Assembly: GCF_017313265.1 (NCBI RefSeq)
Contig: NZ_JAFLQZ010000009.1
Location: forward strand, 124,001-188,000
DNA length: 64,000 bases
Origin: Hymenobacter telluris
GTDB lineage: Bacteria; Bacteroidota; Bacteroidia; Cytophagales; Hymenobacteraceae
Direction: 5' to 3'
A program made the translations under genes and the position numbers. Of the stretch, positions 9,336-18,690 are shown piece by piece. How positions within the stretch are numbered: the stretch's first letter is position 1; each line of letters starts with the position of its first letter. The notes under the pieces were generated by a model. It was not told where the DNA came from, searched no databases, and saw only the letters and a program-made list of their open reading frames with translations.

Positions 9336-9590
9336 CTATTGAATTTTCTTAGCGCACAATGCAGTAAAAGCCGGGCAGCAGTCATTCAGGAGGTCCACTG
9401 AATAGCCACCTGGCTCCGGAACCAATTTGATTTCGGGTATGCTGCCATGAATGGGACAATAAACGCCTTGTAGTTTTTCCTGGAAATAAGCCATGAACTG
9501 CTCTTCGGTACTTTTCACCGCAAGAGGGCGTCTGGTAGTAGCGGGAGCAGGAGTATTTTGTCGGGTAGTAGTTTTACGCATTGGTAACAT
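9336..9590 (-). CDS. Small hypothetical protein with a CPIHG motif
   Basis: An 84-residue protein I do not recognise. The N-terminal third is basic and rich in Thr, Pro and Ala (RKTTTRQNTPAPATTRRP). The C-terminal part, from EEQFMAYFQEKLQG to CPIHG and NDCCPAFTALCAKK, has four Cys and one His that could bind a metal. ATG at 9590 is chosen; a second ATG nine bases further in is also possible. It has no close same-strand neighbour. The predicted protein looks soluble and has no signal peptide. No function is proposed. Confidence 0.5.
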   Translation of the reverse strand: MLPMRKTTTRQNTPAPATTRRPLAVKSTEEQFMAYFQEKLQGVYCPIHGSIPEIKLVPEPGGYSVDLLNDCCPAFTALCAKKIQ

Positions 9591-9593
9591 CAA

Positions 9594-9947
9594 TTAAATA
9601 CAAAATGAAAACACTGAACGACTACCTTCTAAAAGCAACTTTTTCTTGGCCCCTTATAAGTGCTGGTAGAAATTGTAAGAATGCCAACAAAGAATGTGTT
9701 TTAAGGCTAAATAGACGATTTAGTGAGTTCAAATATATGATTAAACTCTGGTAGTGCGTGCAGGTTTTTTGCCTGTTTGTCTTAAATAAAGCTGCCCAAG
9801 CCATGCAGATGTATGGTATGACACCAAGGTGTGAAAAAGAAGTATCTTGCTAATAGACAACAAGTAGGCCGGGTGCAATCAGCATAATAAAACCGTTTCA
9901 TCTACTAAAAGCTCGAACTCTTCTTATAGCCTGCCGGTTGACCATAA
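9594..9947. other. Intergenic region, AT-rich, no supported feature
   Basis: Visibly AT-richer than the flanking polysaccharide genes. Short open frames exist on the minus strand, but none has a credible start or protein-like composition. Confidence 0.5.
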
Positions 9948-10160
9948 ATGTCAACACCCACTAAACGTTCCCGTCCCCGTAAAGCCAGTGAAGCTATTGC
10001 GGCCCCTGTTTCTCACGCCGACCAGTTAGTTGCCCTGCAAAGCCGGGAGGAGGGTAAAACAGTGATGTACAAGCAGGACGCCTGGGGACACGTCGAAACC
10101 CGTTTTGTTCGTACTCATAATGTCAAAGCCTGGGAGGCCAAAGGCTTTTCCGTGCGCTAG
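9948..10160 (+). CDS. Small basic hypothetical protein
   Basis: A 70-residue protein I do not recognise. It starts STPTKRSRPRKAS, a basic Pro/Ser-rich segment, and continues with a compact part (HADQLVALQSREEGKTVMYKQDAWGHVETRFVRTHN is interrupted by no low-complexity sequence). No signal peptide or membrane segment is visible. Support for it being real is the ATG start, ordinary codon use for this GC-rich genome inside an AT-rich gap, and an intrinsic terminator 34 nt after the stop. The basic start could mean nucleic-acid contact, but that is only a guess. Confidence 0.55.
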   Translation: MSTPTKRSRPRKASEAIAAPVSHADQLVALQSREEGKTVMYKQDAWGHVETRFVRTHNVKAWEAKGFSVR

Positions 10161-10193
10161 TTTTTGCTTGTTTCATAGGCTTCACAACCTATT

Positions 10194-10219
10194 GCCCCTG
10201 CTAATCAGCTGGGGCTTTT
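10194..10219 (+). terminator. Intrinsic terminator after the 70-residue gene
   Basis: A 9-bp stem with one mismatch (GCCCCTGCT with AGCTGGGGC), a 4-nt AATC loop, then TTTT. Confidence 0.65.
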
Positions 10220-10402
10220 GCGTGTACTGGTAATACGATTTCACTCTGCCAGCGGATCTATACCGGTGCGTTGTATGAGAATAAGACTATTGCCTTCGTA
10301 GTCATATTCCAGCCAAGAGGATGTAGCATGGCCTTATAGTCAATTAACAGGCCTGTGTCAGAGCCGCGCACCGGCTTTTGGTACAGCATGCGCTAATTTG
10401 CA

Positions 10403-10462
10403 TTAGATACGAAGAAGGTGCCGGGTTAACAATCGTTAAGCCGGCACCTTCTTCGTATCTAA
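10403..10462. terminator. 60-nt near-perfect palindrome, probable terminator
   Basis: A perfect 22-bp stem (10403-10424 with 10441-10462), one G-G mismatch, then a further 5-bp stem around an AATC loop. It lies 84 nt past the stop of the minus-strand glycosyltransferase and could end its transcript. Neither side has a clean T-run, so a repeat-element or mRNA-protection role is also possible. Confidence 0.65.
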
Positions 10463-10545
10463 ATATATTTTAGCTCTCAATTGATAATATGTTTCTGTAG
10501 TAGGTGTCAAACAGTTGAAAAACAGTTACACATTAAACAAACAGT

Positions 10546-11562
10546 TTATTTAAACTTCATTCTTAATATGCGTTTTATGTAAAATTTAAATAAATGGTAA
10601 TAAATATTGGGATGATTGCTTAATGCTAAAGCTTGTTTTATTTGGCTGTTAGCTAGTGCCCAATCATTACTCTCCTTGAGCAGAACATAGGCATTGCCTA
10701 CTCCTGCATTAGCGCAGTGTTGCTTCGATAAATTTAGTATTCTCTTCCTGTGCTCAGCAGGTACGTGTTGCTGAATGCGTTCCATTACCTGAAGCAAATC
10801 TGGAATAATCTGACCGGACCGAGCTTTTGCCCAGCTAATGGAATTGGTGTGGCCTCTGTATTCCGCTAAAACATCAGGATGATATGCTACTGGATAATTA
10901 GCCGCAATACGTACCCACATTTCCCAGTCTTCTCCATATGTGGTACCATAAAATGCACCTAACTTTTCGTACACCTTCCTGCGTACCGCTATTGATACAT
11001 ATTGTGTGCGTTGCCGTTCGGCAATACGCAGAATCCAGTTCGGTAGTATGCCAGGGTTTTTAGCTTCTGGTGCTGGTGTTGTGTGTGGATACCGCACACC
11101 GTTTTCATCAATTGCGGCGTAATGACTGAAGGCAGCCCCCGCTTCAGGATATTGCTGAAATAATTGCGCAAGTTTTTCGTAAAATCCTGCTAGCACTCGG
11201 TCATTACCGTGCAAAAGATGAATTAACTGTCCGCGCGCTCTATTAATACAGGTTTCAAAATTACGAAGGCTACCTACGTTTTCTGACTGTCGATAATATT
11301 CCACTCGGCCCGCCCCAAGTTGATTAACCAACACTTTTACATCGTCATCAGTACTGGCGTCATCAACTACCTGTATTTGCATTAAGTCAGGACCAAGGTC
11401 TTGGGCAAGTACACTTGCTATAGCTTCCCGTAATAAAACCGAACAGTTATACGTAGGAATCATAACGGACCATAGCGGGCGCGGCAGATTGTCCGGATAC
11501 GGTGCTATAGTAGGAGGCGAAGTAGGAATACGAATTTTACTACTCTCGGATTGTAGAGGCAT
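10546..11562 (-). CDS. GT2 family glycosyltransferase
   Basis: A 338-residue protein with the GT-A fold typical of family 2. The nucleotide-binding start WSVMIPTYNC (residue ~32) is followed by SVLAQDL, QVVDDASTDD (~64), NVGSLRNFETCINRARGQLIHLLHGND (spread over ~95-120), and GEDWEMWVRIA (~205), which supplies the usual acidic catalytic pair. GT2 enzymes transfer sugars from nucleotide donors to surface glycans or lipids in the cytoplasm; the acceptor cannot be told here. There are no export partners or other glycosyltransferases nearby, which is unusual for surface-glycan genes. The gene is visibly AT-richer than its neighbours, suggesting transfer. No membrane segment is evident. Confidence 0.88.
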   Translation of the reverse strand: MPLQSESSKIRIPTSPPTIAPYPDNLPRPLWSVMIPTYNCSVLLREAIASVLAQDLGPDLMQIQVVDDASTDDDVKVLVNQLGAGRVEYYRQSENVGSLRNFETCINRARGQLIHLLHGNDRVLAGFYEKLAQLFQQYPEAGAAFSHYAAIDENGVRYPHTTPAPEAKNPGILPNWILRIAERQRTQYVSIAVRRKVYEKLGAFYGTTYGEDWEMWVRIAANYPVAYHPDVLAEYRGHTNSISWAKARSGQIIPDLLQVMERIQQHVPAEHRKRILNLSKQHCANAGVGNAYVLLKESNDWALANSQIKQALALSNHPNIYYHLFKFYIKRILRMKFK

Positions 11563-11891
11563 AGAACTAGAGCAGGATTCTGAAATATCCTGTAATAAGC
11601 GGCTTCAATTTAGAGTACAAGCCTGTATTTCGATGCAATCAAAAATATATATTCCTGCAATTAAGTTGATTTCTAATCAGAAACGATAAAATACTCTCCC
11701 GTAAAAATTTTTAAAATGGCGTAAAATATAATTTAAGAAAGGCAACAACGTTCTGTAAGCTCAGAGTGAATGCTTGATTGCAAAATAGTAATTCCCCTGT
11801 ATGTGCATGATAAGCTATTTATTTGGAATTACTTGCTGTACATAGCTTAGAGCAGGACAGTTACCCAGCATAAATTCGTCTTGGCTTTCAT
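11563..11891. other. Intergenic region between GT2 and HTCS 1
   Basis: AT-rich. It contains the upstream region of the glycosyltransferase and the 3' flank of HTCS 1. I see no gene or clear hairpin. Confidence 0.5.
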
Positions 11892-14800
11892 CTACGCGTG
11901 GTCTTTATCCAAAGAGTCGTCGAGTAAGGCTGTTTCGTGGGTGGGTCGGTGCTGGCGGGCGTATTCCGACGGGGCAATACCGTAGATTTTCTGGAAGGTT
12001 TTGCGGAAATACTTCACGTTTTCCACGCCCACCTGAAACGCCACCTCTGATACCCGCATATGCGGCTGGGCCAGCAACTGGGCCGCGCGTTTCATGCGCA
12101 CATCCCGGATAAACTCCACCGTGGTTTGGCCGGTGATGCTTTTGATACGGCGGTACATCACCGATTGGCTCATGCACAGCGCATCGGCCAAGACTAACAC
12201 GCTAAAGGCCGGGTCGGTGAGGTGCTGCTCTACAATGTGCATGGCCTGCTCCAGAAAGGTTCGGTCGGCATCGGCAATGACTATTTCGGTGGGCTCCAGC
12301 AGAATCTGGCGCTGGTAGTACTCGCGCAGCTGAAGCCGGTTACGTAGCAACGCGGCCACTTTGGCTTGTAGCACCAGCGGGTTGAAGGGCTTGCTCACGT
12401 AGTCGTCGGCCCCGATGTCAAAGCCTTCCACTTCGTGCAGAGCGGCGGTGCGGGCCGTGAGCAGGAGCACCGGAATGTGCGCCGTGCGTGGGTCCTGCTT
12501 GAGGCGGCGGCACAGTTCCAACCCGTCGCTGCGGGGCATCATTACGTCGCTGATAACCAGGGCCGGGGCGTGGGTTAGTACGGCATTCCATCCTTCCAGG
12601 CCGTCGGGGGCCGTGAGCACCTCGTAATCCAGCGAAAACAATTGCTGAAGATACTGACACACCTCGTCGTTGTCTTCCACTACCAGCAGGCGGGGGCGAG
12701 AACTCAACGCAATTGGCTCGTTGGCAATTTCCGGGGGCACCGGTAACATCTGACTGGCAGGCTCTTGTCCTTCAGTCTGCTCAGTTTCGGGCAGTAAGTC
12801 GCTGGGCAGCAGGTGGGCCTGGCCGAACGGTAGCCGCAGCCGGAACGTGGTGCCCGCGCCTACTTCGCTCTCCACGCTCACAGTGCCGCCGTGCCGCTCC
12901 ATGAACTGCTTCACCAGCGAGAGGCCGATGCCGGTGCCCGTCATGCGCAACGTATCGGTGTGGGAGGCCTGGTAGTAGGGGTCGAAGATGTGGGCCAATT
13001 CGTCGGCTTTAATACCGGTGCCGGTGTCGAGTACGCTTACTTCCAAATAGTTGCCGCTGAGCTGGCTGCCGCTGAATACGGCGTCGCTGCCTGGGTTGCC
13101 AACTACCGTGGCAGCCAGCGCAATCCGGCCGCCTTCGGGCGTGTACTTGAAGGCGTTAGCCAAGAGGTTGGTGACAATGATTTCCAGCTTGCTTCGGTCG
13201 AAGTACAAGCCAATGGGTTCGGCGGGCACATCCAGGAAATAGTCGATGCGGCGCTCCGTGGCTTTTTGCTGGAACATTGAAAACGTTTCGGTTAGGAACC
13301 GCACCGCATTGCCGTAGCTGGCCCGCAGCGGCACGTTGCCCGATTCCACCTTGCGGAAATCCAGCAGCTGGTTCACTAAGTCGAAGAGCTTGCGCGTCTG
13401 TTTGTGCATCAGCACCACCTTGTCGCGCAGGTTATCCACGGGGCCACGGGCGGCAATCAGCTCCTCCATCGGTCCCAGAATGAGGGTGAGCGGGGTGCGC
13501 AGCTCGTGGCTGACGTTGGTGAAGAAGCCCAGCTTGAGGTTGGTGAGTTCCTTTTCCTTTTCCACTTGAAAATGCTCTAAGGCCAGCTTGTTGCGCAGGC
13601 CTTGTTGGGTCATTTCCACGCGCCGGTACAGGGCCACCGCGCCCAGCGCCGCCAAGCCGTACAGCAGGTAAGCCCACCCGGTTTTGTACCAGGGGGCCAA
13701 CACCTCGAATTGCATAGTGGCTGGCTGGCGTGACCATTTGCCTTCGCCATTATCGGCCTTCACTTCCAAGGTGTAGCGGCCCGGCGGCAGGTTGGCAAAG
13801 CTGGCCGTCCGTTGGCCCGGCCCAGGGCGCACCCAATCCTGGTTGTAGCCCAGCAGCCGGTAGGCGTAGTGGTCTTTCTGCGGATTGGTGTAGTTGAGAG
13901 CCACAAATTCCACCGAAAAATCGTTTTCCTCGGCCCGAATAGTCACGGTTTGGGGGTGGGAGAGGGCCTGGGGCAGCAACACGCGCCCGTTGAACGGCTG
14001 GCCCACGGCTACCGGCTGGTTCATCACCCGCAGCCCCGTGAGCTGCACCACTGGCGGCGTGGGGTTGGCCTGAATGGCCCAGGGCTGGAAGTAGTTGATG
14101 CCATTGATGCCGCCGAAATACAGGGTGCCATCGGTGCTGCGGGCGGCGGCTCCAATCTTGAAGGCGTTGCTTTGCAGGCCGTCGGCCACATCGTAGCGCA
14201 GGTAGCGGCGGGTGCTGGGCGTGAACCGGTAGAGGCCGGTGCCCCCAATCCAGAGGTTGCCGGCCACATCAGAAAGCAAGCTTTCCACGTCACTCTCGGG
14301 TAGGTAGCTGGCGAAGCGCCGAATGGTTTCGCGGCCCTGCGCATCGGTGGTTAGCTGGTGCAGGCCGCCGCCGATGGTGCCAATCCACAGGTCGCCGCCT
14401 TTGCCGAGCAACAGCGGCCACACATAGTTGACACGCAGGCGCTTGGTAGGCTCCGAGCGGTACGAAAACTGGTTGAGCAGGCGCAACGAATCCGGCGTGA
14501 TGCGCAGCTTGAGCAGGCCCGCGTTGCGGGTGCTGGCCCACAGTACGTCACGCTGCGCATCATACAGCAAGTAGGTGAACCGGCTGGAAGGCAGGCCGCT
14601 GGTGCCTACCTCGTAGTGAGCCAGCAGGCGCCCATCAAGTGTGAAGCGGAACAAACCTCTGGAAAACGTGGCTACCCAGAGCGTACCCTGGCGGTCTTGC
14701 GTTATGTGCTCAATACTGGTGGTAGCCAGGTCGATGCCGCCCGGCAGTAGGCGGTAGGTGCTCAGTTTTTCGCGGCCACCAGAGCGCCGCAGCGCCACCA

Positions 14801-16175
14801 GCCCATTGTCGCGGGTGCCGAACCACAAGCTACCATCGGTGGCCCGAAAGATGGTGGCCACATCAATCCCCCGCACGGTATCCGACTGCTGGTTCAGGTA
14901 GTTGCGGTAGGTGTGGCGCGCCAAGTCGTAGGCCGATACGCCGTTGCGCGAGCCTAGCCACAGGGTATTCGTGGCCTCTTCCTTATAGATGGCGTTGATG
15001 TAGTTATTGGCGTTGGAAAGGGCCGGCTTGCCGGTAAGCTGGTGCCGAAGCTGCCCGAAGGCGCGCTGCCGTAAATCCACTTTATTAAGGCCACCCGCCG
15101 AGGCGCACAGCCACATCAGCTGGTCGCGGCCCTCGAAAATCTGCTGCACCCGCTCGGAATTGAGGTTGTGGGTTTCACCGTCGCGGGGCAGAAGCAGGGT
15201 GGGGCGGGTAGTTTGCAAGGGCGGCGTTTTGCCGGTTACCACGCCCGCTTCCCAGATGTACAACCCATACAACGTGCCAGCCCACAGCCGCCCAAACGAG
15301 TCGAGGCGCAGGGTCTGGATGCGGGGGTAACGGTTGGGCAGCGGGTGCGCGGTTAGCTCGTGGCCGGTGCGCCGGTTGGCCGCCGACACCCAAAATACCT
15401 GCCGTTCGGTGCCCACCCACAAGTCGCCGCGCCGGTCGAGGTGCAGGGTTGTAACGGGTAGGCGCAGTTCGGTGGCTTCTACTGGCAGGGTGGGCTCGGC
15501 ACTACGCACCACCAGCAGGCCCGCCCGCTGGGTGCTCACCCAGGCGTTGTGGTCGGCGTCGATGGCAATACTGGTGATGTGCAGCAAGCTCGGCCGGCCG
15601 GCCACGGTAGCCGGTAGCTGACGCAGGGCCTGCGGCTGGCCCTGCTTGTTGAAGGTCAGTACAAAGATGCCATCCTGCGAAGTGCCAATCCAGAGGCGGC
15701 CTTGCGCATCGGTGGTGAGGGCCTTCACGTCGCTTTGAGCGAGTTGAGTGGCCAGTGCCCGATAAGCAGCCGGCACTGCTTGCGCATCGAGCGTCACAAA
15801 GGTGTCGTGGGCAGCATCGTAGCGGCTGATGCCCGAGCTTTCGGCGCCGGCCCACAGCTGGCCGCTGGGAGTTACCAGCAGCGTAGCAATGCGGTTGCCC
15901 GACTGTCCATTATGCGAGTTGATGGGCAGCGCGTATTGCTTGAGGTTGTAGCCATCGTAGCGGTTGAGGCCGCGGTTGGTACCCACCCAAATAAAGCCGT
16001 CGTGGTCCTGGGCCATGCACATGGCATCGGAGTGCGAGAGGCCTTGGTCCACGGTGATGTGCTCGAAGCGGAACTCATCCGGTGGAGTATCCTGGGCCGA
16101 TACGGTGCGCCCCGTCAGCGAAAGCAGGACCCCAAGCAGCAGCCATCGGTATAGAAAAACAAAAGGCACTTTCAT
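11892..16175 (-). CDS. Hybrid two-component system sensor/regulator 1 (HTCS)
   Basis: A 1427-residue one-protein signalling system. Order: signal peptide (cleavage near VSAQ, residue 28); a periplasmic two-propeller sensor of repeated GxLWxGT / IWVGTNRGLNRYDG motifs to about residue 700; a Y_Y_Y-type Ig domain ending near 830; one membrane helix (~833-850); HisKA with phospho-acceptor His890 in SHELRTP; HATPase (NLLANAFKYT, TGTGIGLSL); receiver domain with Asp1210 in SDVMMP and Lys1262; and an AraC-type DNA-binding domain (~1320-1410). Such proteins sense an oligosaccharide in the periplasm and activate the adjacent PUL. It is divergent from GH35-SusC-SusD-GH5-GH30, its likely targets. ATG at 16175 begins the signal peptide; the frame is open 66 nt upstream. 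Confidence 0.95.
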   Translation of the reverse strand: MKVPFVFLYRWLLLGVLLSLTGRTVSAQDTPPDEFRFEHITVDQGLSHSDAMCMAQDHDGFIWVGTNRGLNRYDGYNLKQYALPINSHNGQSGNRIATLLVTPSGQLWAGAESSGISRYDAAHDTFVTLDAQAVPAAYRALATQLAQSDVKALTTDAQGRLWIGTSQDGIFVLTFNKQGQPQALRQLPATVAGRPSLLHITSIAIDADHNAWVSTQRAGLLVVRSAEPTLPVEATELRLPVTTLHLDRRGDLWVGTERQVFWVSAANRRTGHELTAHPLPNRYPRIQTLRLDSFGRLWAGTLYGLYIWEAGVVTGKTPPLQTTRPTLLLPRDGETHNLNSERVQQIFEGRDQLMWLCASAGGLNKVDLRQRAFGQLRHQLTGKPALSNANNYINAIYKEEATNTLWLGSRNGVSAYDLARHTYRNYLNQQSDTVRGIDVATIFRATDGSLWFGTRDNGLVALRRSGGREKLSTYRLLPGGIDLATTSIEHITQDRQGTLWVATFSRGLFRFTLDGRLLAHYEVGTSGLPSSRFTYLLYDAQRDVLWASTRNAGLLKLRITPDSLRLLNQFSYRSEPTKRLRVNYVWPLLLGKGGDLWIGTIGGGLHQLTTDAQGRETIRRFASYLPESDVESLLSDVAGNLWIGGTGLYRFTPSTRRYLRYDVADGLQSNAFKIGAAARSTDGTLYFGGINGINYFQPWAIQANPTPPVVQLTGLRVMNQPVAVGQPFNGRVLLPQALSHPQTVTIRAEENDFSVEFVALNYTNPQKDHYAYRLLGYNQDWVRPGPGQRTASFANLPPGRYTLEVKADNGEGKWSRQPATMQFEVLAPWYKTGWAYLLYGLAALGAVALYRRVEMTQQGLRNKLALEHFQVEKEKELTNLKLGFFTNVSHELRTPLTLILGPMEELIAARGPVDNLRDKVVLMHKQTRKLFDLVNQLLDFRKVESGNVPLRASYGNAVRFLTETFSMFQQKATERRIDYFLDVPAEPIGLYFDRSKLEIIVTNLLANAFKYTPEGGRIALAATVVGNPGSDAVFSGSQLSGNYLEVSVLDTGTGIKADELAHIFDPYYQASHTDTLRMTGTGIGLSLVKQFMERHGGTVSVESEVGAGTTFRLRLPFGQAHLLPSDLLPETEQTEGQEPASQMLPVPPEIANEPIALSSRPRLLVVEDNDEVCQYLQQLFSLDYEVLTAPDGLEGWNAVLTHAPALVISDVMMPRSDGLELCRRLKQDPRTAHIPVLLLTARTAALHEVEGFDIGADDYVSKPFNPLVLQAKVAALLRNRLQLREYYQRQILLEPTEIVIADADRTFLEQAMHIVEQHLTDPAFSVLVLADALCMSQSVMYRRIKSITGQTTVEFIRDVRMKRAAQLLAQPHMRVSEVAFQVGVENVKYFRKTFQKIYGIAPSEYARQHRPTHETALLDDSLDKDHA

Positions 16176-16349
16176 GTTGCAGCAAAGATACCAGCCGCGT
16201 GAGCGAGGCCGGCTAACCCGCGCAATTTCCTGTTGCAACAAGCTGCTTTGTGTAGTGAGGCTGACAGAAAATAGTGCGCAAATTAAAGATAGAACAAGTT
16301 TGAGTAAGCGCCACAGGTAGAGGTAGCAGGCTTAGACTGAGAGTGGTTT

Positions 16350-16418
16350 TGCAGTGAATTGAAGTGCTTTTTGCCGAAAAAGAGGCCCCTGCTGTAGCTG
16401 TTTCCGCTGGTACTTTTG
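16350..16418 (+). promoter_or_regulatory. Candidate HTCS operator A plus -7 element, upstream of GH35-1
   Basis: GCAGTG at 16351, CTTTTTGCCGAAAA at 16367-16380, CCCC at 16386-16389, and the Bacteroidota -7 element TACTTTTG at 16411-16418. The GC of the core is 38 nt before the -7 element. The same arrangement recurs at sites B and C. Direction fits the GH35 gene; control of the divergent HTCS gene cannot be excluded. Confidence 0.6.
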
Positions 16419-16522
16419 CCAAGCATACCGTAGCGCCGACTACTTCCCGCGCCTTAGTGAATGGCGCATTTCCCACCCGGCCTGCTGGCTCCGCCGCGGC
16501 CGCCTTTTTACTGTTCTGATTT

Positions 16523-18406
16523 ATGGAAATGAAAGTTCCCAGCTTTTCAAAGCGTTTATTCTTATTGCTCTTTGGAGCCGGGGTAGCCACTGCCGCCCTC
16601 GCCGAAGGCAGCGGCCCCCAGAAACCAGCTAAGCCCCAGCCGCACACCTTCACGCTCGGTCCCAACCAGTTCCTGCTCGATGGCAAGCCGCTCCAGATGA
16701 TTTCCGGCGAGCTGCACTACCCGCGCATCCCGCGCGAAGCGTGGCGGGCCCGCTTGAAAATGGCCAAAGCCATGGGCCTCAATACGGTAGGTACCTACGT
16801 GTTCTGGAATGTGCACGAGCCTCAGCCCGGCAAGTACGACTTCAGCGGCAACCATGATGTGGCGGCTTTCGTGAAAATGGCCCAGGAAGAAGGTTTGTGG
16901 GTGGTGCTGCGGCCCAGCCCCTACGTGTGCGCCGAGTGGGAATTTGGCGGCTACCCGTACTGGCTCCAGAACGTGCCCGGCCTGAAAGTGCGCAGCCAGG
17001 AGCCGCAGTACGTGGCGGCCTACACCCGCTACCTCGAAGCCGTGGGCAAGCAGCTCGCGCCCTTGCAGGTCAGCCACGGCGGCCCCATTCTGATGGTGCA
17101 GGTGGAAAACGAGTACGGCTCCTATGGCTCCGATAAAGAGTACCTGGCCCTCAACAAGAAGCTGTTTGAATCGGCGGGGTTTGATGGGCTGCTGTATACC
17201 TGCGACCCGGTGAAGGACGTGGCGGCCGGCCACCTGCCCGGCCTGCTGCCCGCCGTAAACGGCACCGACAAGCCCAGCCAGATCCGGCAATTAGTGCACG
17301 CTAACCACAACGGCCAGGGCCCGTACTACGTGGCCGAATGGTACCCCGCCTGGTTCGACTGGTGGGGTACGCGCCACCACACGGTGCCGGCCTCCCAGTA
17401 CACCCCCGGCCTCGATTCGGTGCTGCGGGCGGGCATGTCTATTAATATGTACATGTTCCACGGCGGCAGCACCCGTGACTTCATGAACGGGGCCAATTAC
17501 AAGGGCGACACCTCTAACTACGAGCCCCAGGTCAGCAGCTACGACTACGATGCCCCGCTCGATGAGGCCGGCAATGCCACGCCGAAGTTCATGGCATTCC
17601 GCGGGGTTATCGAGAAATACCTGCCCGCCGGTACCAAACTGCCCGCCGTGCCCGCCGCCAAGCCCAGCACTGTGCTGCCAGTCATGAAGTTTACCAGCAC
17701 TGCTAATTTGCTGGATCGGTTGCCGGCGGCCGTGGCGAATGCCAAGCCGCTCACTTTCGAGGCATTGAAGCAGGCGTACGGCTTTGTATTATACCGTACT
17801 ACCGTTGCGGGTGGCGGCACCAAAACGCTTAAGATTAGTGATGTGCGCGACTACGCCGTAGTGCTGGTGAACGGCAAGCGAGTAGGCACCCTCGACCGGC
17901 GGCTTCGGCAGGACAACCTGAAGCTAACGCTGCCCGCAGGTCAGGTGCAGCTTGATATCCTGGTGGAAAACATGGGCCGCATCAACTTCGGTGAGTACTT
18001 ACTTCAGAACACCAAAGGCATTACGAAAAGCGCGACCCTCGACGGCGCAGAGCTAACCGGTTGGCGCATGTACGGCCTTCCGTTCGATAGCGCCCCAGCT
18101 CTTACCAAACCCAGCGTGCCGGTTATCACGGCCAGCAGCGGACCGGTGCTACGCTCCACCAGCTTCACCGTCGCCACGCCCACCGATACCTACCTCGACA
18201 TGCGGGCCTGGGGCAAAGGCGTGGTGTGGGTGAACGGCCACAACCTCGGCCGCTACTGGGCCATCGGGCCGCAGCAGACCTTGTACGTGCCGGCCGAATG
18301 GCTGAAGAAAGGCGCTAATACCGTAACGGTTCTGGAGCTAATCAAGCCGCAGCAAAACACCCTGGCTACGCTGGCGCACCCCATCCTCAGCGAGTTGCGC
18401 CCCTGA
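16523..18406 (+). CDS. GH35 beta-galactosidase 1
   Basis: A 627-residue exported enzyme that releases terminal beta-linked galactose. After the signal peptide (FLLLFGAGVATAALAEG) comes the GH35 barrel: SGELHYPRIP (~61), GTYVFWNVHEP (~90), SPYVCAEWEFGGYPYWL (~132), acid/base Glu197 in VENEYG, and nucleophile Glu272 in AEWYPAWFDWWG. The C-terminal half carries jelly-roll domains typical of the family (KGVVWVNGHNLGRYW). ATG 16523 or 16529 both fit. It is the first gene of PUL 1 and a close paralog of the GH35 at 50943, with long identical stretches around both catalytic Glu residues. Periplasmic location is expected since there is no lipobox and no T9SS tail. Confidence 0.94.
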   Translation: MEMKVPSFSKRLFLLLFGAGVATAALAEGSGPQKPAKPQPHTFTLGPNQFLLDGKPLQMISGELHYPRIPREAWRARLKMAKAMGLNTVGTYVFWNVHEPQPGKYDFSGNHDVAAFVKMAQEEGLWVVLRPSPYVCAEWEFGGYPYWLQNVPGLKVRSQEPQYVAAYTRYLEAVGKQLAPLQVSHGGPILMVQVENEYGSYGSDKEYLALNKKLFESAGFDGLLYTCDPVKDVAAGHLPGLLPAVNGTDKPSQIRQLVHANHNGQGPYYVAEWYPAWFDWWGTRHHTVPASQYTPGLDSVLRAGMSINMYMFHGGSTRDFMNGANYKGDTSNYEPQVSSYDYDAPLDEAGNATPKFMAFRGVIEKYLPAGTKLPAVPAAKPSTVLPVMKFTSTANLLDRLPAAVANAKPLTFEALKQAYGFVLYRTTVAGGGTKTLKISDVRDYAVVLVNGKRVGTLDRRLRQDNLKLTLPAGQVQLDILVENMGRINFGEYLLQNTKGITKSATLDGAELTGWRMYGLPFDSAPALTKPSVPVITASSGPVLRSTSFTVATPTDTYLDMRAWGKGVVWVNGHNLGRYWAIGPQQTLYVPAEWLKKGANTVTVLELIKPQQNTLATLAHPILSELRP

Positions 18407-18473
18407 GGCGAGTTTCCGGTGCGGCACTCCAAGGTTTGTAAGTAAGATTTTGATAACCAGGTGTAAAGAATTG

Positions 18474-18568
18474 TTGCAGGCGGTGTAATAAAAGCACTAT
18501 TGGCAGATTTTTTTCCCTTTTCTGCCGAAAACTAGTCCCCTTGCACCGCCTGCAAGCCGGTACATTTA
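18474..18568 (+). promoter_or_regulatory. Candidate HTCS operator B inside nested inverted repeats, upstream of SusC-1
   Basis: Core TCTGCCGAAAA at 18521-18531, CCCC at 18537-18540 and -7-like TACATTTA at 18561-18568, 37 nt from the core GC. A perfect 12-bp inverted repeat, TTGCAGGCGGTG (18474-18485) and CACCGCCTGCAA (18544-18555), surrounds it. A smaller GGCAGA/TCTGCC pair (18502-18507, 18521-18526) overlaps the core. Confidence 0.6.
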
Positions 18569-18690
18569 CATCACATTTTCGCGCCCCGTTCTCCAGTCAG
18601 AATGACCTTGTAACAGGCTTCTGTGCTCTTCGCTCTCCAGTCAATTTTTCCCACCTTAGCCGGCATCGGCCGGCTGTAATTCCCTTGCTC

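Noticed and set aside
9622-9804. Minus-strand 60-codon frame
   Set aside because: AT-rich, ends in no known motif, and looks like chance in a gap region.
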